Shown: piece after piece, positions 11,851 through 22,490 of the stretch | Position numbering within the stretch: position 1 is the stretch's first letter | Layout: each line of letters begins with the position of its first letter | Assembly: GCA_019828545.1 (NCBI GenBank) | Contig: JACVRA010000057.1 | Coordinates: 2,015-66,014, forward strand | Source of the DNA: Paracamarosporium sp. OC-R06-R3 | Taxonomy: Eukaryota; Ascomycota; Dothideomycetes; Pleosporales; Didymosphaeriaceae | Direction: 5' to 3' | Length of the DNA stretch: 64,000 nt | Translations under genes and position numbers: made by a program | Notes under the pieces: generated by a model | Told to the model about the DNA's origin: nothing | Databases searched by the model: none | The model's input: the letters and a program-made list of their open reading frames with translations, nothing else

Positions 11851-12725
11851 TACGTTGCGGGCGGGTTTTGAAACAGGCCAGAACCCACTCAAAAAGGCGC
11901 CTCCCTCAGCGCTTGCGAGCGGGCAGCGTGCCATCGAGCCAGCCAAGCGGGTGCCTCGAAGCCTGCGCCGCAACCCAGCGCTCCTCGTTCCCTCTGCAAC
12001 TTGTTGTCTTTCCTTCCCTCTCCCTCCCTCTCTCCCTCTCCCGCACGCTCGCCACTCACACGCTCGTTTGCGCTGCGTTTCACGTGCGCCGTCTGCCGTT
12101 ACAGGCGCTTGTCCCACCCGCTGCCCATTCCTCTTCCCGGCAAGCCTCGCTCGCCCGCGCCCTCTCCACCACGCCTCAACCGCCCCTCCCTTCGGCCGCT
12201 CTGCATCTTCTGCCTCTGCCTGCACCAGCTGCACCAGCTGCACCCGCCCGCGCCTTGCCTGCCCGCGCCTGCACCGTCCCGCGCCCGCGCGTCCTAGTCC
12301 CGCCCGCCCACGTCACTTGATCGCCTAGCCCGTCGAGCACACCTCGCACCGCGCTTGCCTCGCTGCCCCGGCCGCCGTCTTCTCCACCAGCGTGAACCGT
12401 GGGAGAGCTCGTCTGCGTTGTTCGGCTGACGGCAGCTAACCGCCGCCCTGGGTCCAAGGAGCTCTCGACGTGCAACCTCGATCCTCCACACGCCACCCCT
12501 CCCCTCGCCGTCCCGTCCGCTGCCACCTGCGGATCCAGATACGCCCGGCCCTGCTGCAACGCCTCGCCCGCCGCTGTGTCTCGGCCTGCACCCGCTTACC
12601 TCCTGCCTGAGTGCCACGCGAGTTGCTGGTCTCCATCTGCCCCGGAGCGCTGGGTGAAAGGCGCTCTCCCCGATATCCCTACATACAACATCTCGCATAC
12701 ACCCAGACACGCAAACCAGCCCAAC
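11851..12725 (+). promoter_or_regulatory. Pyrimidine-rich upstream/leader region of the MAPKK gene
   Basis: The plus strand upstream of the MAPKK start is strongly pyrimidine-rich, with a nearly pure CT run at about 12008-12042 and repeated gcaccagct phrases near 12225-12245. Such CT tracts are common in promoters and 5' leaders of filamentous ascomycetes. The frames open on both strands here look like a result of composition. Confidence 0.45.
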
Positions 12726-14268
12726 ATGTCGTCCCCCGCACCGCTCCTCCGACCGCCCATCCCCGGCGGCCGCTCCCAGAGTGGCAGCCGCACACCTCGA
12801 CTCGGCCTCTCCATACCCCCTTCGCCCCACGCACGGCCTGTCGTAAATGGCACAAGCGACGGGCAGACGCTCGCCAGACCGGCTCCCCCCAAACTGCACC
12901 TTTCAACGCCCATGGGCACCAGCCAGACCCCGCAAGAGGGCCGTGCGCAGCCCAGAGGACTCCCACCACTGCAGATCGGCACCGGGCTTTCAGCAGGAGG
13001 CTCGAGCGATGCGAGTGCACACTCAAGATCTGGAAGCTTCGGCGAGGTTCAAGCGAATGGATCCGCTTCTTCATACTCGGAAGCTCTTGGCTTCCCAGGC
13101 CTGCACAGGGGCTCGGATCCCATATCGGCGATATCCCAGGGTGGCAGTGATAGTGCCGCTTCAATGGAGAGGGAGAACAGTAGTCAGCCGCTGCCAGACT
13201 TGGATCAGCTGGCTGCCGACAAAGGCGCGCCTTTGGATGTCGAAGACCTGGATGATTTAGTCTTCAAAGCAGCTTCCGCAAAAGGCCTAATTGAAGAGAA
13301 GGATAACCTGGGAGAGGGTGCTGGCGGCGCCGTGACCAAGTGCGTGCTCAAAGGCGGAAAGACGGTGTTTGCTCTCAAGGTATGGTTTCCCATGTCCGTC
13401 TCACTGCCCCAGCTGATTGGCATGTCAGATCATCACAACGAACCCCGACCCGGACGTCAAGAAACAGATTGTGCGTGAGCTCAATTTCAACAGGGAATGC
13501 GCAAGCGACCACATCTGCCGCTACTATGGCGCTTTCGTGGACGACAGTACCGGAACCATCAGCATTGCCATGGAGTTTTGCGAAGGTGGATCTCTGGACT
13601 CTGTGTACCGTGAAGTCAAGAAATTGGGCGGCCGAACTGGTGAAAAGGTGCTCGGAAAAGTGGCAGACGGCGTACTCAATGGCCTCACCTATTTGCATGC
13701 GCGCCGCATCATTCACCGCGACATAAAGCCGAGCAACATCCTACTTTGCCGGACCGGGCAAGTCAAGTTGTGTGATTTTGGTGTTTCCGGAACGTTCGGC
13801 ACCAAGGGAGACGCTAACACCTTCATCGGAACGTCATACTACATGGCACCGGAGCGGATTACCGGACAGAGCTACACCATCACCAGCGATGTTTGGAGCT
13901 TAGGCGTCACGTTGCTGGAGGTAGCCCAACATCGATTCCCGTTCCCAGCCGATGGTACTGAAATGAACCCTCGCGCCGGTCTCATTGACTTGCTCACATA
14001 CATTGTGCGACAACCGATTCCTAAGCTCAAAGATGAACCAGAGAACGGCATCCGGTGGTCAGAGAATTTCAAATACTTCATCGAGTGCTGGTAAGTTTCG
14101 CTCTCTCAAGTATGCGATAACGTGCTGACTTGGAACAGCCTTGAGAAAGAACCCCCTCGACGAGCTTCGCCGTGGCGCATGCTCGACCACCCATGGATGC
14201 TTGAGATGAAGACGAAGAAGGTCAACATGGGTCATTTCCTGAAGCAGGTTTGGGATTGGAAGGATTAG
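12726..14268 (+). CDS. MKK1: Cell-wall-integrity MAP kinase kinase (Mkk1/Mkk2 type)
   Basis: Three exons, 12726-13379, 13429-14090 and 14139-14268, give 481 residues; the introns are 49 and 48 bp. The first about 190 residues are Ser/Pro-rich and unstructured, beginning [15 protein letters not shown]. The kinase domain follows: glycine loop LGEGAGGAV, the invariant Lys in FALK just before intron 1, the catalytic loop HRDIKPSN at residues 314-321, DFG at 334-336, and activation segment Ser/Thr residues in [16 protein letters not shown] before the APE motif. Sequence after the APE ([33 protein letters not shown]) matches the fungal Mkk1/2 subgroup of the Pkc1-Bck1-Mkk-Slt2 cascade rather than Pbs2 or Ste7. 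It is a cytosolic dual-specificity kinase. The start was chosen because the family usually begins MSSPAP. Confidence 0.93.
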
Positions 14269-15017
14269 GTTCGTTTCACGGTTTAGCGATTTTCGATTCA
14301 GCGGGCGAGTCTTCTCTGCAAACATGTTCTACTCCGTTTCGGGAACCATATCTAGGGTCGTGTGCTGGACATAGACTACGGCGAGATGGCACATTCGGAA
14401 TTTTTTCGATCGTTTTGATGGAGGAAGGCATCATCACCGGCATGCATGGAATGTTTGGCACGGAGTTCCAACACGGTATAATGGATTGCTTGGAGTCATT
14501 GAATGAGACTGTAGGGTTGGGGTTGTTGGGGACGGCCGATCATGAAATGGATCGCCGTGCGTTGGCATAGGCGGGCGTTTTGTTTTGTCTGGTCACACCA
14601 AGTAGCATATTCTGGAAAGCAGGATACCCGAAATCAACATAACAAGTACGGTCAAAGGAGTCTATGCGGTTTTCAGCATTTGATTGCCTAATATTGCGGA
14701 TCCTTCAGGTGTGTCGCCTGTTACCACTACTCGACCGCGCACTTGCAGAGTATGGTGGGGCATCGCGGAAAAACATCGGCCCGCTTCTTCTTCCGATGCG
14801 ACCAATGGCCCTCGGAATTGAGTCAGAAGAGGGCTACTGAGTCAACTTTTGTACCTCGCCGCAAAACGCTCTGGCGTATTGATTCTAGCTGCTGAGGCTT
14901 CCTTCACACCTCGAACTATCTCCGACCAGCGAACAAGACGGCGATTGGGTTCGCCGCGACTTGCTCAGTTGCCCCACCACACTTCTGCCCCGCGCATAGC
15001 GACAGTAACAGCGCGCC
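14269..15017. other. MAPKK 3' flank and FRS1 promoter
   Basis: No gene is seen. A frame of about 100 codons at 14250-14570 overlaps the MAPKK stop and has no recognisable content; it is probably 3' UTR. The last 200 bp before 15018 are the 5' flank of FRS1. Confidence 0.5.
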
Positions 15018-17048
15018 ATGCCGACCATCACCGTGGACAAGGCAGCCCTCTTCAAAGAGTTGGGAAGGGAGTACACTACGGAAGAGTTTGACGAACTATG
15101 TTTCGAGTTCGGGATCGAGTTGGACGAGGACACGAGCCAGAGCACAAAGCCTGAGGATCAAGCGCAGCCACCGCAGCTCAAGATCGAAATACCTGCCAAC
15201 CGATATGACATGCTATGCTTTGAGGGCATTGCCTTGAGCCTGAGGGTCTTCTTGGAGCAGCAACAACTACCCAGGTGGACGCTCACCCCGCCCAAGTCTG
15301 GGGAGCTTGAAACCATCACCGTGAAGGAAGAGGTGCGTCGGCGAGGTTCCGTTTGTGGGATGGAAATAGAAGATGCTGACATTGGGGCAGACAACAAAGA
15401 TCCGGCCTTTGATTTCCGGTGTCGTATTGCGGAACATCAAGTTCACCCAAGAGCGTTACGACTCGTTCATCGCATTGCAGGACAAGCTTCACCAAAATCT
15501 AGCGCGACAAAGGACTTTGGTATCCATTGGAACGCACGACCTTGACAGTACGTTACGCGCAGGTGACCTTTGAAGAAACATTGCTGAACATACATAGCGA
15601 TCAAGGGACCCTTCACATACGAAGCCCTCCCGCCTGAGGAGATCAAGTTCGCTCCTCTGAACCAGAGCAAGGAACTAAACGGGAAGGAGCTCATGGAGTT
15701 CTACGAAGTGCGTTCTCCTTCTCTTACGCCATTGGCCTGACTGATTCCGAGTAGAAAGACAAGCATCTCGGCCGCTACCTGCACATCATTCGAGACTCGC
15801 CTGTCTACCCTGTGATATACGACGCCAACCGCACCGTCCTCTCGCTACCACCCATTATAAATGGAAACCATAGCAAGATTACACTCGACACGAAGAACGT
15901 CTTGATTGAGATCACGGCGCTGGATAAGACAAAGGTGGAAATTGTCAACCACATATTGGTTGCGATGTTTGCTGGCTACGCAGAGTCAATAGAGCCGATT
16001 AAGATAGTCTCACCGCACAACAATGAGTCGAGAGAAGCACCAGACCTGACTCCACGGCCGATGCAGGCTGAGGTGGATTACTTAAACCAGGTCACCGGCC
16101 TTGACCTTGCACCGGAGCAAATCGCGAAGCTTCTAGCACGCATGGGTTACGATGCGATACCATCGAGCTCAGACAAGAACCATTTGGACGTCGCTGTGCC
16201 TATTACCAGGGCAGATGTGCTTCACCAAGCTGATGTTATGGAGGACTACGCCATCGCATACGGGTTCAACAAGCTTCCTCGTTTCTACCCCAACAAATCG
16301 TCCGCAGTCGCAGCTCCTCTACCCATCAACAAGCTCGCCGACATAGTCCGCCTCGAGTCCGCATCAGCAGGCTGGACCGAAGTCCTCCCGCTCATTCTAT
16401 GCTCCCACGAAGAAAACTTCGCGTGGCTCAACCGCAAAGACGACGGAAAGACCGCCATCAAGCTCGCCAACCCCAAGACCGCTGAATACCAACTAGTCCG
16501 CACCTCCCTGCTCCCAGGTCTTCTCAAGACGATCAACTCGAACAGGCATCACGCTGTCCCTATCAAAGTCTTTGAAGTTAGCGACGTCGGGTTCAAAGAC
16601 GAGTCGCAAGAGAGAAAAACAAGGAATGAGAGGCATTTCGGGGCCGCGATCATGGGGAAGACCAGCGGGTTTGAGCAGGTGCATGGGTTGCTGGACCGAT
16701 TGATGTTAATGCTGCGGTCGGTCTTCATTACGAGGGAAGATGGACTGAAGAATCCCAAGCTTGGTGGATACTGGATCGAAGAAGTCGATGGTAAGTCGCT
16801 GTGACGGTGAAAAGAGTGCTACGCTGACAGACACAGATCCGACCTTCCTCAAAGGACATTCGGCTGCTATTAAGCTCAACATAGACGGAAAGAACCACAC
16901 TATTGGCGTCTTTGGTATCCTGCATCCTTCGGTGCTGCAGAAGTTCGAGTTGCCGTAAGTCTGTTGTACACTATGATCGTTTGATGCTGACAATATCTGC
17001 AGATACCCCGTCAGTACGATTGAGTTCAACCTTGAGCTCTTCATGTAG
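15018..17048 (+). CDS. FRS1: Cytosolic phenylalanyl-tRNA synthetase, beta subunit
   Basis: Six exons: 15018-15332, 15391-15547, 15598-15707, 15755-16790, 16837-16954 and 17003-17048. The introns are 46-58 bp, mostly with clear CTGA-type branch sites. They join in phase to 593 residues, close to the roughly 595 of yeast Frs1. The product pairs with the alpha subunit (Frs2) to charge tRNA-Phe in the cytosol. Visible hallmarks are the N-terminal [16 protein letters not shown] segment, the B3/B4 region ([20 protein letters not shown], with INGNHSKI after it), the B5 domain with its [18 protein letters not shown] stretch, and a C-terminal tail ending [11 protein letters not shown]. All conserved blocks are intact, so it should be functional. 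Confidence 0.95.
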
Positions 17049-17820
17049 AAAGAGACGGTACACCAGAGATAAAAAGAAAACCTGCTGATACGATGCGCCT
17101 TTCGTACAATAGAGATACCTCAACCACTTTGTAGGACCTGAACAAAAAGTCGACCATATCGACCCTTGATGATACCACCATTTTTTCAGCCGTGATTACC
17201 TTATATTGCCCTTAGTATGGTTCCAAAGTTGTATCTTTCAGGTCTATAGTTTCTATACTACCTGTTCCAGCTCTGCAGCTGGGGTACTCAAACTGTGCAC
17301 CTCGTTCGCTCATTGCACTGCCCGCGTGCCACGTTCGCAACATTTTGTTGTCAGGAACTGCCTAGTAGTATGCCATTACGCCGTACCAGATCTTCAAATG
17401 ACCACTACATATCTTGGACCATCGCCCTGGATCCTCTAGATCGTGGAAGAAGCCAGCTCTACATGTGTCCCGTTCTCTCCATGGGCATTCAAATTGTTAG
17501 TGTAAGAATCCAAGTTGTGTAAGTAGCGCATCTCATATAACCTGTTTCTAGTCGATATTCGTTTAAGCACGCAAACCTTCCCGCAACGTAGGCTCCATAC
17601 TGGCCTTATATGTTTCTGTTTCCTCCTGTCCCCGTCTTTCCTACCATTGGCTGGAACGAATAACCTCCCGCTATACTCGTTAGCCGGTTTTATTGGAGTG
17701 AGAACACCCAGAAGCAACAGTGTATCCTCATCTGCATACATCGGTTCCGGTTGCGGAGCAGGCGGGGGGTTTGAACTCGTCCAACCCTTGCTTCTGGTAG
17801 CGTAACGAATCGGTTTATCG
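17049..17820. other. FRS1 3' flank, start of accessory island
   Basis: No intact gene is present. Coding density and GC content fall from here to about 21.7 kb. Short frames at 17206-17741 overlap antisense and lack domains. Confidence 0.45.
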
Positions 17821-18366
17821 GGGCTGGTATACTACAATTTGCTCCGTCCACACCTATTGGAGGAACGCCACTTTGGGCCTTTGCCATAGGCTATCTAAAG
17901 ATGACAAGAAGCGTCCCATCTGCATACATCACGCATTCTACAACGAGGAATTCCACCGTGCGACACGCATATACTGCTGGAAGGAACTATGCCGTATTCG
18001 CTCTGAGCTTCGATTCTGGTGGCATCTCAGCCTATCACCTATTGATATAGATGAGCTGTACGAGAATGACACTCTTTGGAGGTTGTCATTACCATGTTTC
18101 TAAGAGCCAGAAAGCAGAAGTGATGTGGCTTATTCTTCATATCCAACCATTAGCATACTAATGGGATCAACTACGATCATACGAGACTTATTTCCAGTTC
18201 AACTGGCTTATGTCGGTTGCTTTCGGGAACTATGATAGCTGAGAGGTGGGTTGCTCTAATCGAAAAGCGACCGGGTACCTCTCATCTATGCAGGGACACC
18301 TTCTGTGCCGAACCAACACATTGCACCTTCGAAATTCAGGCTTCAAACATCGGAAAAACTTCGTGT
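17821..18366 (+). pseudogene. Decayed copy of His-Me-finger (I-PpoI-like) protein
   Basis: Conceptual translation in several frames matches the protein encoded in opposite orientation at 19438-20527. In order, ILQFAPSTPIGGTP corresponds to IQFALSPPKDGVP there. After a frame change, DDKKRPICIHHAFYNEEFHR corresponds to IDKERLLCLQHAIFNQDFHR, with KELCRIRSELRFWW following. After further breaks comes ERWVALIEKRPGTSHLC with FCAEPTH and, nine residues after that His, an Asn. The SHLC...C..P.H spacing and that Asn correspond to the catalytic His98, zinc ligands Cys100, Cys105 and His110, and Asn119 of the homing endonuclease I-PpoI (known from that family, recalled not searched). At least two frame changes and stops make it non-functional. 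It probably arose by duplication within the AT-rich island. Confidence 0.7.
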
Positions 18367-18589
18367 TATATAAACCACCACTATAGTTGCGCTGAGTTAC
18401 GATTTATAATCTGATAGAAGGATATTAGCATGCCTACTAACGAATGGTGTTGAGGACGGAAAAGGATTGAGAATTACCCACTAGATATCAATATAACTGG
18501 ATGTTTTTATCATCATAGATATAAAAGTAAGCATGTTAACTACTATATAATTTCTGAGATTTATAGCGTTCTAATAAGATTAACTTATC

Positions 18590-18790
18590 GTGATCAGATT
18601 TTCAGGACCGGTCCGTGGTGTTGATGAGCACAGAGTCCGCGGTTGTGCGCAGGTAGCATACAGACGAAGAGCGAGGGACGGTAGGAAACAATATACCCAG
18701 CTTTACCTGAGTGTCGTAAGATCGGCTCTAGAGTATTGTGCTACTGCAAATTCATTGATAGCTATTACGAAGTCTGCGCGCTATAATGCA
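18590..18790 (+). mobile_element. Possible non-LTR (LINE) reverse-transcriptase scrap
   Basis: One frame reads YTQLYLSVVRSALEYCATA followed by AITKSARYNAKL. This resembles the stretch after the catalytic core of LINE reverse transcriptases, where LY-x-x-x-VRS-x-LEY is typical, followed by a helix in which the host-range variable part begins. Only about 65 codons remain, with no YADD box nearby. The identification rests on this one phrase and is tentative. Confidence 0.35.
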
Positions 18791-19239
18791 AAGCTTAGAT
18801 TGACGCTCCTTTGAAAGTTGAACGTTAACGATACGGGCGGGGGCAGTCTGAATATGGCTGCGCGGCTCAGTATGTATATAAATCTAAGTAGCTGAGGGAC
18901 TCTTAGGACACTAGACAGTAGTCGTAACCGAGCGTTGCGTCTGTTCTGTTCCAGCTTCTGACGCGATTCTGACGCGTCCTAGTGGCGCGCTGTTTGGAAC
19001 GCCTATTGTGAGATAGTACTAGGTCCACTTAATAGGAATAAGATATTATTATTAGGCTATAGGTATAGGATATATAAGACCTAACGTATAGTACTAAATA
19101 TACCATAGTAGAGTTATAGTATAAAAGTAGAGTAAAAGTAGAAACAAAAAAAGCTAGTAACTAGATTAATAAGAAAGCTAGAAGCCAAGTATATACTAAC
19201 TAAAGTCAGAAACCTCCAATACAACCTATGCAAAAATAT

Positions 19240-19320
19240 AAACCTTCGACCTATAAAGAACATTATAACCCTTCGACCAATAAAGAACGTTATAAACCTT
19301 TGACCCATAAAGAACATCAT
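19240..19320. repeat. 27-bp tandem repeat, three copies
   Basis: Three adjacent 27-bp units begin at 19240, 19267 and 19294, each built as aaaccttcgaccnataaagaac followed by a variable ttat/tcat end. They differ at a few positions, mostly C/T and G/A changes. The repeat abuts the possible 3' end (19317) of the spliced form of the minus-strand gene. Confidence 0.85.
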
Positions 19321-19437
19321 AAACCTATACTAAAGGTACGATCCAGAGGCGAGATGCTCTTGTAGAATGTGCTCTCGCATCTTCGCATCTTCGTACCGAT
19401 GAGCGGACCCTTCTCCTTCGTCCTAGTAATGTTAGTT

Positions 19438-20527
19438 CATCGCAGGCTGAAACAGGAGCCAACGTACCTGTTTTTCCAGCCGCATCCGAATGGACAATTA
19501 GTTACATCAGCATCCTCGGTGCACTCCTCAGCCTGTTCAGCCTCCGTCTTTGCCAATTCCACAATGCACGGCTTGTATTCGTCAGCCGGCGTCGGGTCCT
19601 GAAGGCGGTGCTGGATGAGTTTTGCAGAACAAAGGCATTGACCTGCTCGAACACAGCTTATCCGCTCAAGGTTCGATCGGGGCTCTTCAAAGAGATAGTA
19701 GGTTCAAGACAGTACGTAGAGGCGCAAAGATGAGACGTGTTGACCCTGTTTTCTACCAATGCGAACCATTTCTCAGGGGTCATCGAACCGTAGGCAACTG
19801 CGGCAAGCCAAGAAAACTGGACGTAAAGACTTGACGAATCGCAGACAGTGGCATCCTCGTTTTCGTGTACACAAGTGAAAGCCAAGGTCCTTCGCTTCTG
19901 CATTATCTTATCAGCTCCCTTCTCACCACCTGAAGCGTGGAATGCGCAGCCACCCAGTAGCGTTCCGTTTTTGAATGTTATGTTAGCGTCAAAAGGCGTA
20001 GCCAGTGGCCCTAGGAACCACCAAGGCCGTAGCCCTGGTCTGATCCGCCTCAATTCTTTCCATGTATACAGCCGAGCGGCTCGATGAAAGTCCTGGTTAA
20101 AAATGGCGTGCTGGAGGCACAGTAACCTTTCCTTGTCAATCCTAGAGTCAAGTCGGCGGGTAAAGTTCAGTTTTGGTACACCATCTTTGGGCGGTGATAG
20201 CGCGAATTGAATACTATTACCGGGGCGATAGTCAAGAGGAAGACCGTGATAACTGGCGGTAGCTTTAACAGCTAATTGCTTTACGGCTTTCAAGTTCGGG
20301 TCATCTTCTAGACGATTTGGAGCTGAGGGAATGCGACCAGTGGGGCAAGGAGGCGCTTGGGATTGAGTGGATGCAGTTGGTTGCGGCCTCGCTGCCGGAA
20401 GAGGAGCGCGACTAGTGGGGTGAGAAGGTGCCTGGGTTCGAGCGGATGCGGTTGGCTGCGGTCCAGCGGCTGGGAGAGCTGGTTGCCGGGGAGAGTCAGA
20501 CTCGAGCGTGATATATGACCGTTTCAC
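19438..20527 (-). pseudogene. His-Me-finger/zinc-loop (I-PpoI-like) protein, frameshifted
   Basis: The N-terminal 289-codon frame (20527 to 19658) has a Pro/Ala-rich start with two copies of a roughly 25-residue unit (PQPTAS..QAP.HPT.R). A conserved domain follows, with RLDSRIDKERLLCLQHAIF, then KELRRIRPGLRPWWFLGP, then EKWFALVENRVNTSHLC. SHLC plus the following CLEP match the active-site His and zinc ligands of I-PpoI-type homing endonucleases. The frame then stops, but another frame runs on from the same point (SNLERISCVRAGQCLC, then PCIVELAKTEAEQAEE and NCPFGCGWKN) to a stop at 19438. It holds the expected downstream Asn and Cys/His zinc residues, so an indel near 19693 breaks the gene. 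A possible 45-bp intron (19423-19467, GTACGT, AACTAAC, TAG) would move the end to 19317. Function is unknown; its relative at 17821 is more decayed. Confidence 0.65.
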
Positions 20528-21716
20528 AGTCCTTGGGAGAGTCTGCTCTGGCCGTGGAGGGGAGTTGGACTCTGCGGGGTCAGGCGCGTCTGATGATACC
20601 AGGCTTATTACAACATGGGTGTCGTGTTCTGCTTCAATCTTGGTGGGTGCCTTGCCATTACTCGCAACTTGGGGTATCGTAACCTGCGATTGTACAGATT
20701 CGAACCGATTCTGGACGCCTTCAGCGAACCGCCCATCTGCCTAATGTGTGGGGCGAATAATTCGTTGAAGGCGTTGAAAGTAGGTATTTTAAGCGGGTTA
20801 GGCATGTTAGGAGGCGGTGTTGCTAGCGGTTGTGCTATTGCTGAGTTAGCAACTATTATACTGCCTGGGGAATAGCATAGTACCTGTACAATGACGATCA
20901 TTATTGTCGTAGGGTATCATAGCGAGAGAGCTGCACAGAGGCACAGCGAGAGCGTGGGTAACTAGAAGAGGAATGAGGATTTAAGGGCGTGTTAACGTGC
21001 AGAGTATTGAGGGGGAGCGACGTGTGACCTCTCTGAGAGAGAAGAGAGTGTAGGTAAGGTTGCTGTGCACGGCTGCCTAATAAGCTAGCTGTATACAATA
21101 GCGTGTTGGTGGAAAGAGCACCTTATTGGATGCAGGGACAGAGTAGCTAACTTGTATGGTGGAAGGTGCGCTTGCAAGCGGGTTGTACAGACAAGCAGTA
21201 TCGTAACTCTTGACTATAGTAATAGGAAATTACTATTGGGGGATGACTAGTGGAACCTATTGCACGACAAGCCACTCTTATGCAATTACTTGTACTATCG
21301 TATAGTTACTATGCACTGCGAATCTAGTCTAAGTATATGTCCTGTGTCAGCTCATTACATTTTGAACCAAGACAACTAATTGTTCTGGGTGGATTGTGGT
21401 TGCACTCACAACTGCGAATCAATTTTCAAGACTCTGTTCCGGGCAACCCGTTCGAGGTGTCCAACGCAGCCACACAGTGTAGCTGGAGTCTCCTTACCGC
21501 ACGAGGGAACAGCGGGTTCCGCATATACGTCAATAAGTGTCTGCTGGACACACTCCACGCGGACTTACCTCGGGCGTAAGTGTCTTAGCCGGGTATGTTG
21601 GGATAAGCGGGCCGAACGCCAGTTTCGGGGTGAACTACCATTCGATGACTTCCACGGTCTTTAAACAATTGTATATAAATTACTAAAATCCGAAAATCGT
21701 CATAAATCATCCGAAA
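20528..21716. other. Island right flank, no intact gene
   Basis: This stretch holds the likely 5' flank of the minus-strand endonuclease-like gene, then about 1 kb of moderately AT-rich sequence with only short frames. One plus-strand frame at 20615-20875 has a hydrophobic Gly-rich tail but no family resemblance. Confidence 0.4.
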
Positions 21717-21817
21717 GGTGAGATGGCCGAGCGGTCTAAGGCGCTGTGTTTAGGCAGGTATTGTACCAGCTGAAACCGCAGTCTTCACAGGCGTGGGTTC
21801 GAATCCCACTCTCATCA
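21717..21817 (+). tRNA. tRNA-Leu(UAG) with 21-nt intron
   Basis: The acceptor stem GGTGAGA (21717-21723) pairs with TCTCATC (21810-21816), with A73 at 21817. The D arm is GCCGAGCGGTCTAAGGC. Anticodon stem CTGTG (21744-21748) pairs with CGCAG (21777-21781). The loop reads TT-TAG-G, so the anticodon is TAG (21751-21753), decoding CUA-type leucine codons. A canonical nuclear tRNA intron of 21 nt (21755-21775) follows base 37. A type-II long variable arm precedes the T arm GTGGG-TTCGAAT-CCCAC. All stems are intact. It sits at the right edge of the accessory island. Confidence 0.92.
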
Positions 21818-22156
21818 AGCGCTTACTTTTTTTTCGTATGGTGCATCGCCTTTTCTCTTGTTATGTCGATATCAGAGTATGTTCTTGCTCGATCTTTTTG
21901 TCACGAAAAAGCGACTGTGTTTCGAACCAGAGACAGCGCTCTATCCGCCAACCCTCCCTGACACCTTGGAGGGCTTTGCCATCCATCGACACGAATCACC
22001 TTGACAGAATGTATTGGCCATCGAAACGGAGCAGATCATGCGTGCTTTTATTGAAATGGAATGGCTTGAAGAGCTAGGAACAACATAACACCCCATGCGA
22101 AGACTATCCAAGCAGCCCCCTGATCCCAAGTGTTACTCCATCAGCTGTGATTTTAT
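21818..22156. other. Intergenic, tRNA to secreted-protein gene
   Basis: No gene is seen. On the minus strand near 21925-21960 the phrase ggcggatagagcgc followed by ggttcgaa recalls D-loop and T-loop pieces of a tRNA, but they are too close and the stems do not pair. It may be a tRNA-derived scrap. Confidence 0.4.
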
Positions 22157-22490
22157 CTAAGCACCAGGCGTCCGTCGGCAAAATGGCCTCCCCCTCTCCA
22201 GCGTGTTAGGATCACAGGTCAACCTTGAGTCCTCAATACACGTCAATTGCGCACCGCCTGTCAATCATTAGCCTGCCTCCCCAACATCTGCCCCAGACAG
22301 CGCACTTACAGTTGTTGATATTATCAGGAACACAACGACCGGTTTGACCATTGACATTGCAGACGTCCTGTTTCAAGCTCGTGTTCGCGACGCAACAAGC
22401 ACCGGTAGGGACGGGTCGGTTATCGTTCTGGGGTTTGGGAGCCGCGAGGGCGAGAATGGGAAAGAGGATGATTGCGAAGGTGAATTTCAT
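22157..22490 (-). CDS. Small secreted cysteine-rich protein
   Basis: Two exons read on the minus strand, 22490-22310 and 22257-22157, separated by a 52-bp intron with GTAAGT donor and GACAG acceptor, give a 93-residue protein. MKFTFAIILFPILALAA is a signal peptide. The mature part has eight cysteines in the order CC-C-C-C-C-C-C: a CC pair in GACCVAN, then QDVC, GRC, NNC, QLTC, RLTC and PFC, which would suit four disulfides. Without splicing the frame also stays open (ending at 22233) but adds a Trp-rich tail with fewer ordered cysteines, so the spliced model is preferred. The start at 22490 is preferred over an upstream in-frame ATG because it begins the signal peptide. It is probably an extracellular effector-like or surface protein; no named family is recognised. 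It is not a hydrophobin, whose CC pairs are internal. Confidence 0.75.

Larger units (their letters stand above)
18367..19437. other. AT-rich, probably RIP-affected core of island
   Basis: Between the two inverted endonuclease-like copies the sequence is TA-rich (for example around 18480-18580 and 19010-19140), with no intact gene. It contains the LINE-like scrap at 18590-18790 and the 27-bp repeat at 19240-19320. Confidence 0.5.

Noticed and set aside
11632..12330. Long Arg-rich frames around the MAPKK leader
   Set aside because: Composition-driven: pyrimidine-rich DNA opens frames on both strands; none shows conserved blocks.
21920..21965. Second tRNA near the tRNA-Leu, minus strand
   Set aside because: ggcggatagagcgc and ggttcgaa look like D- and T-arm pieces, but only about 10 bases separate them and no acceptor stem forms.
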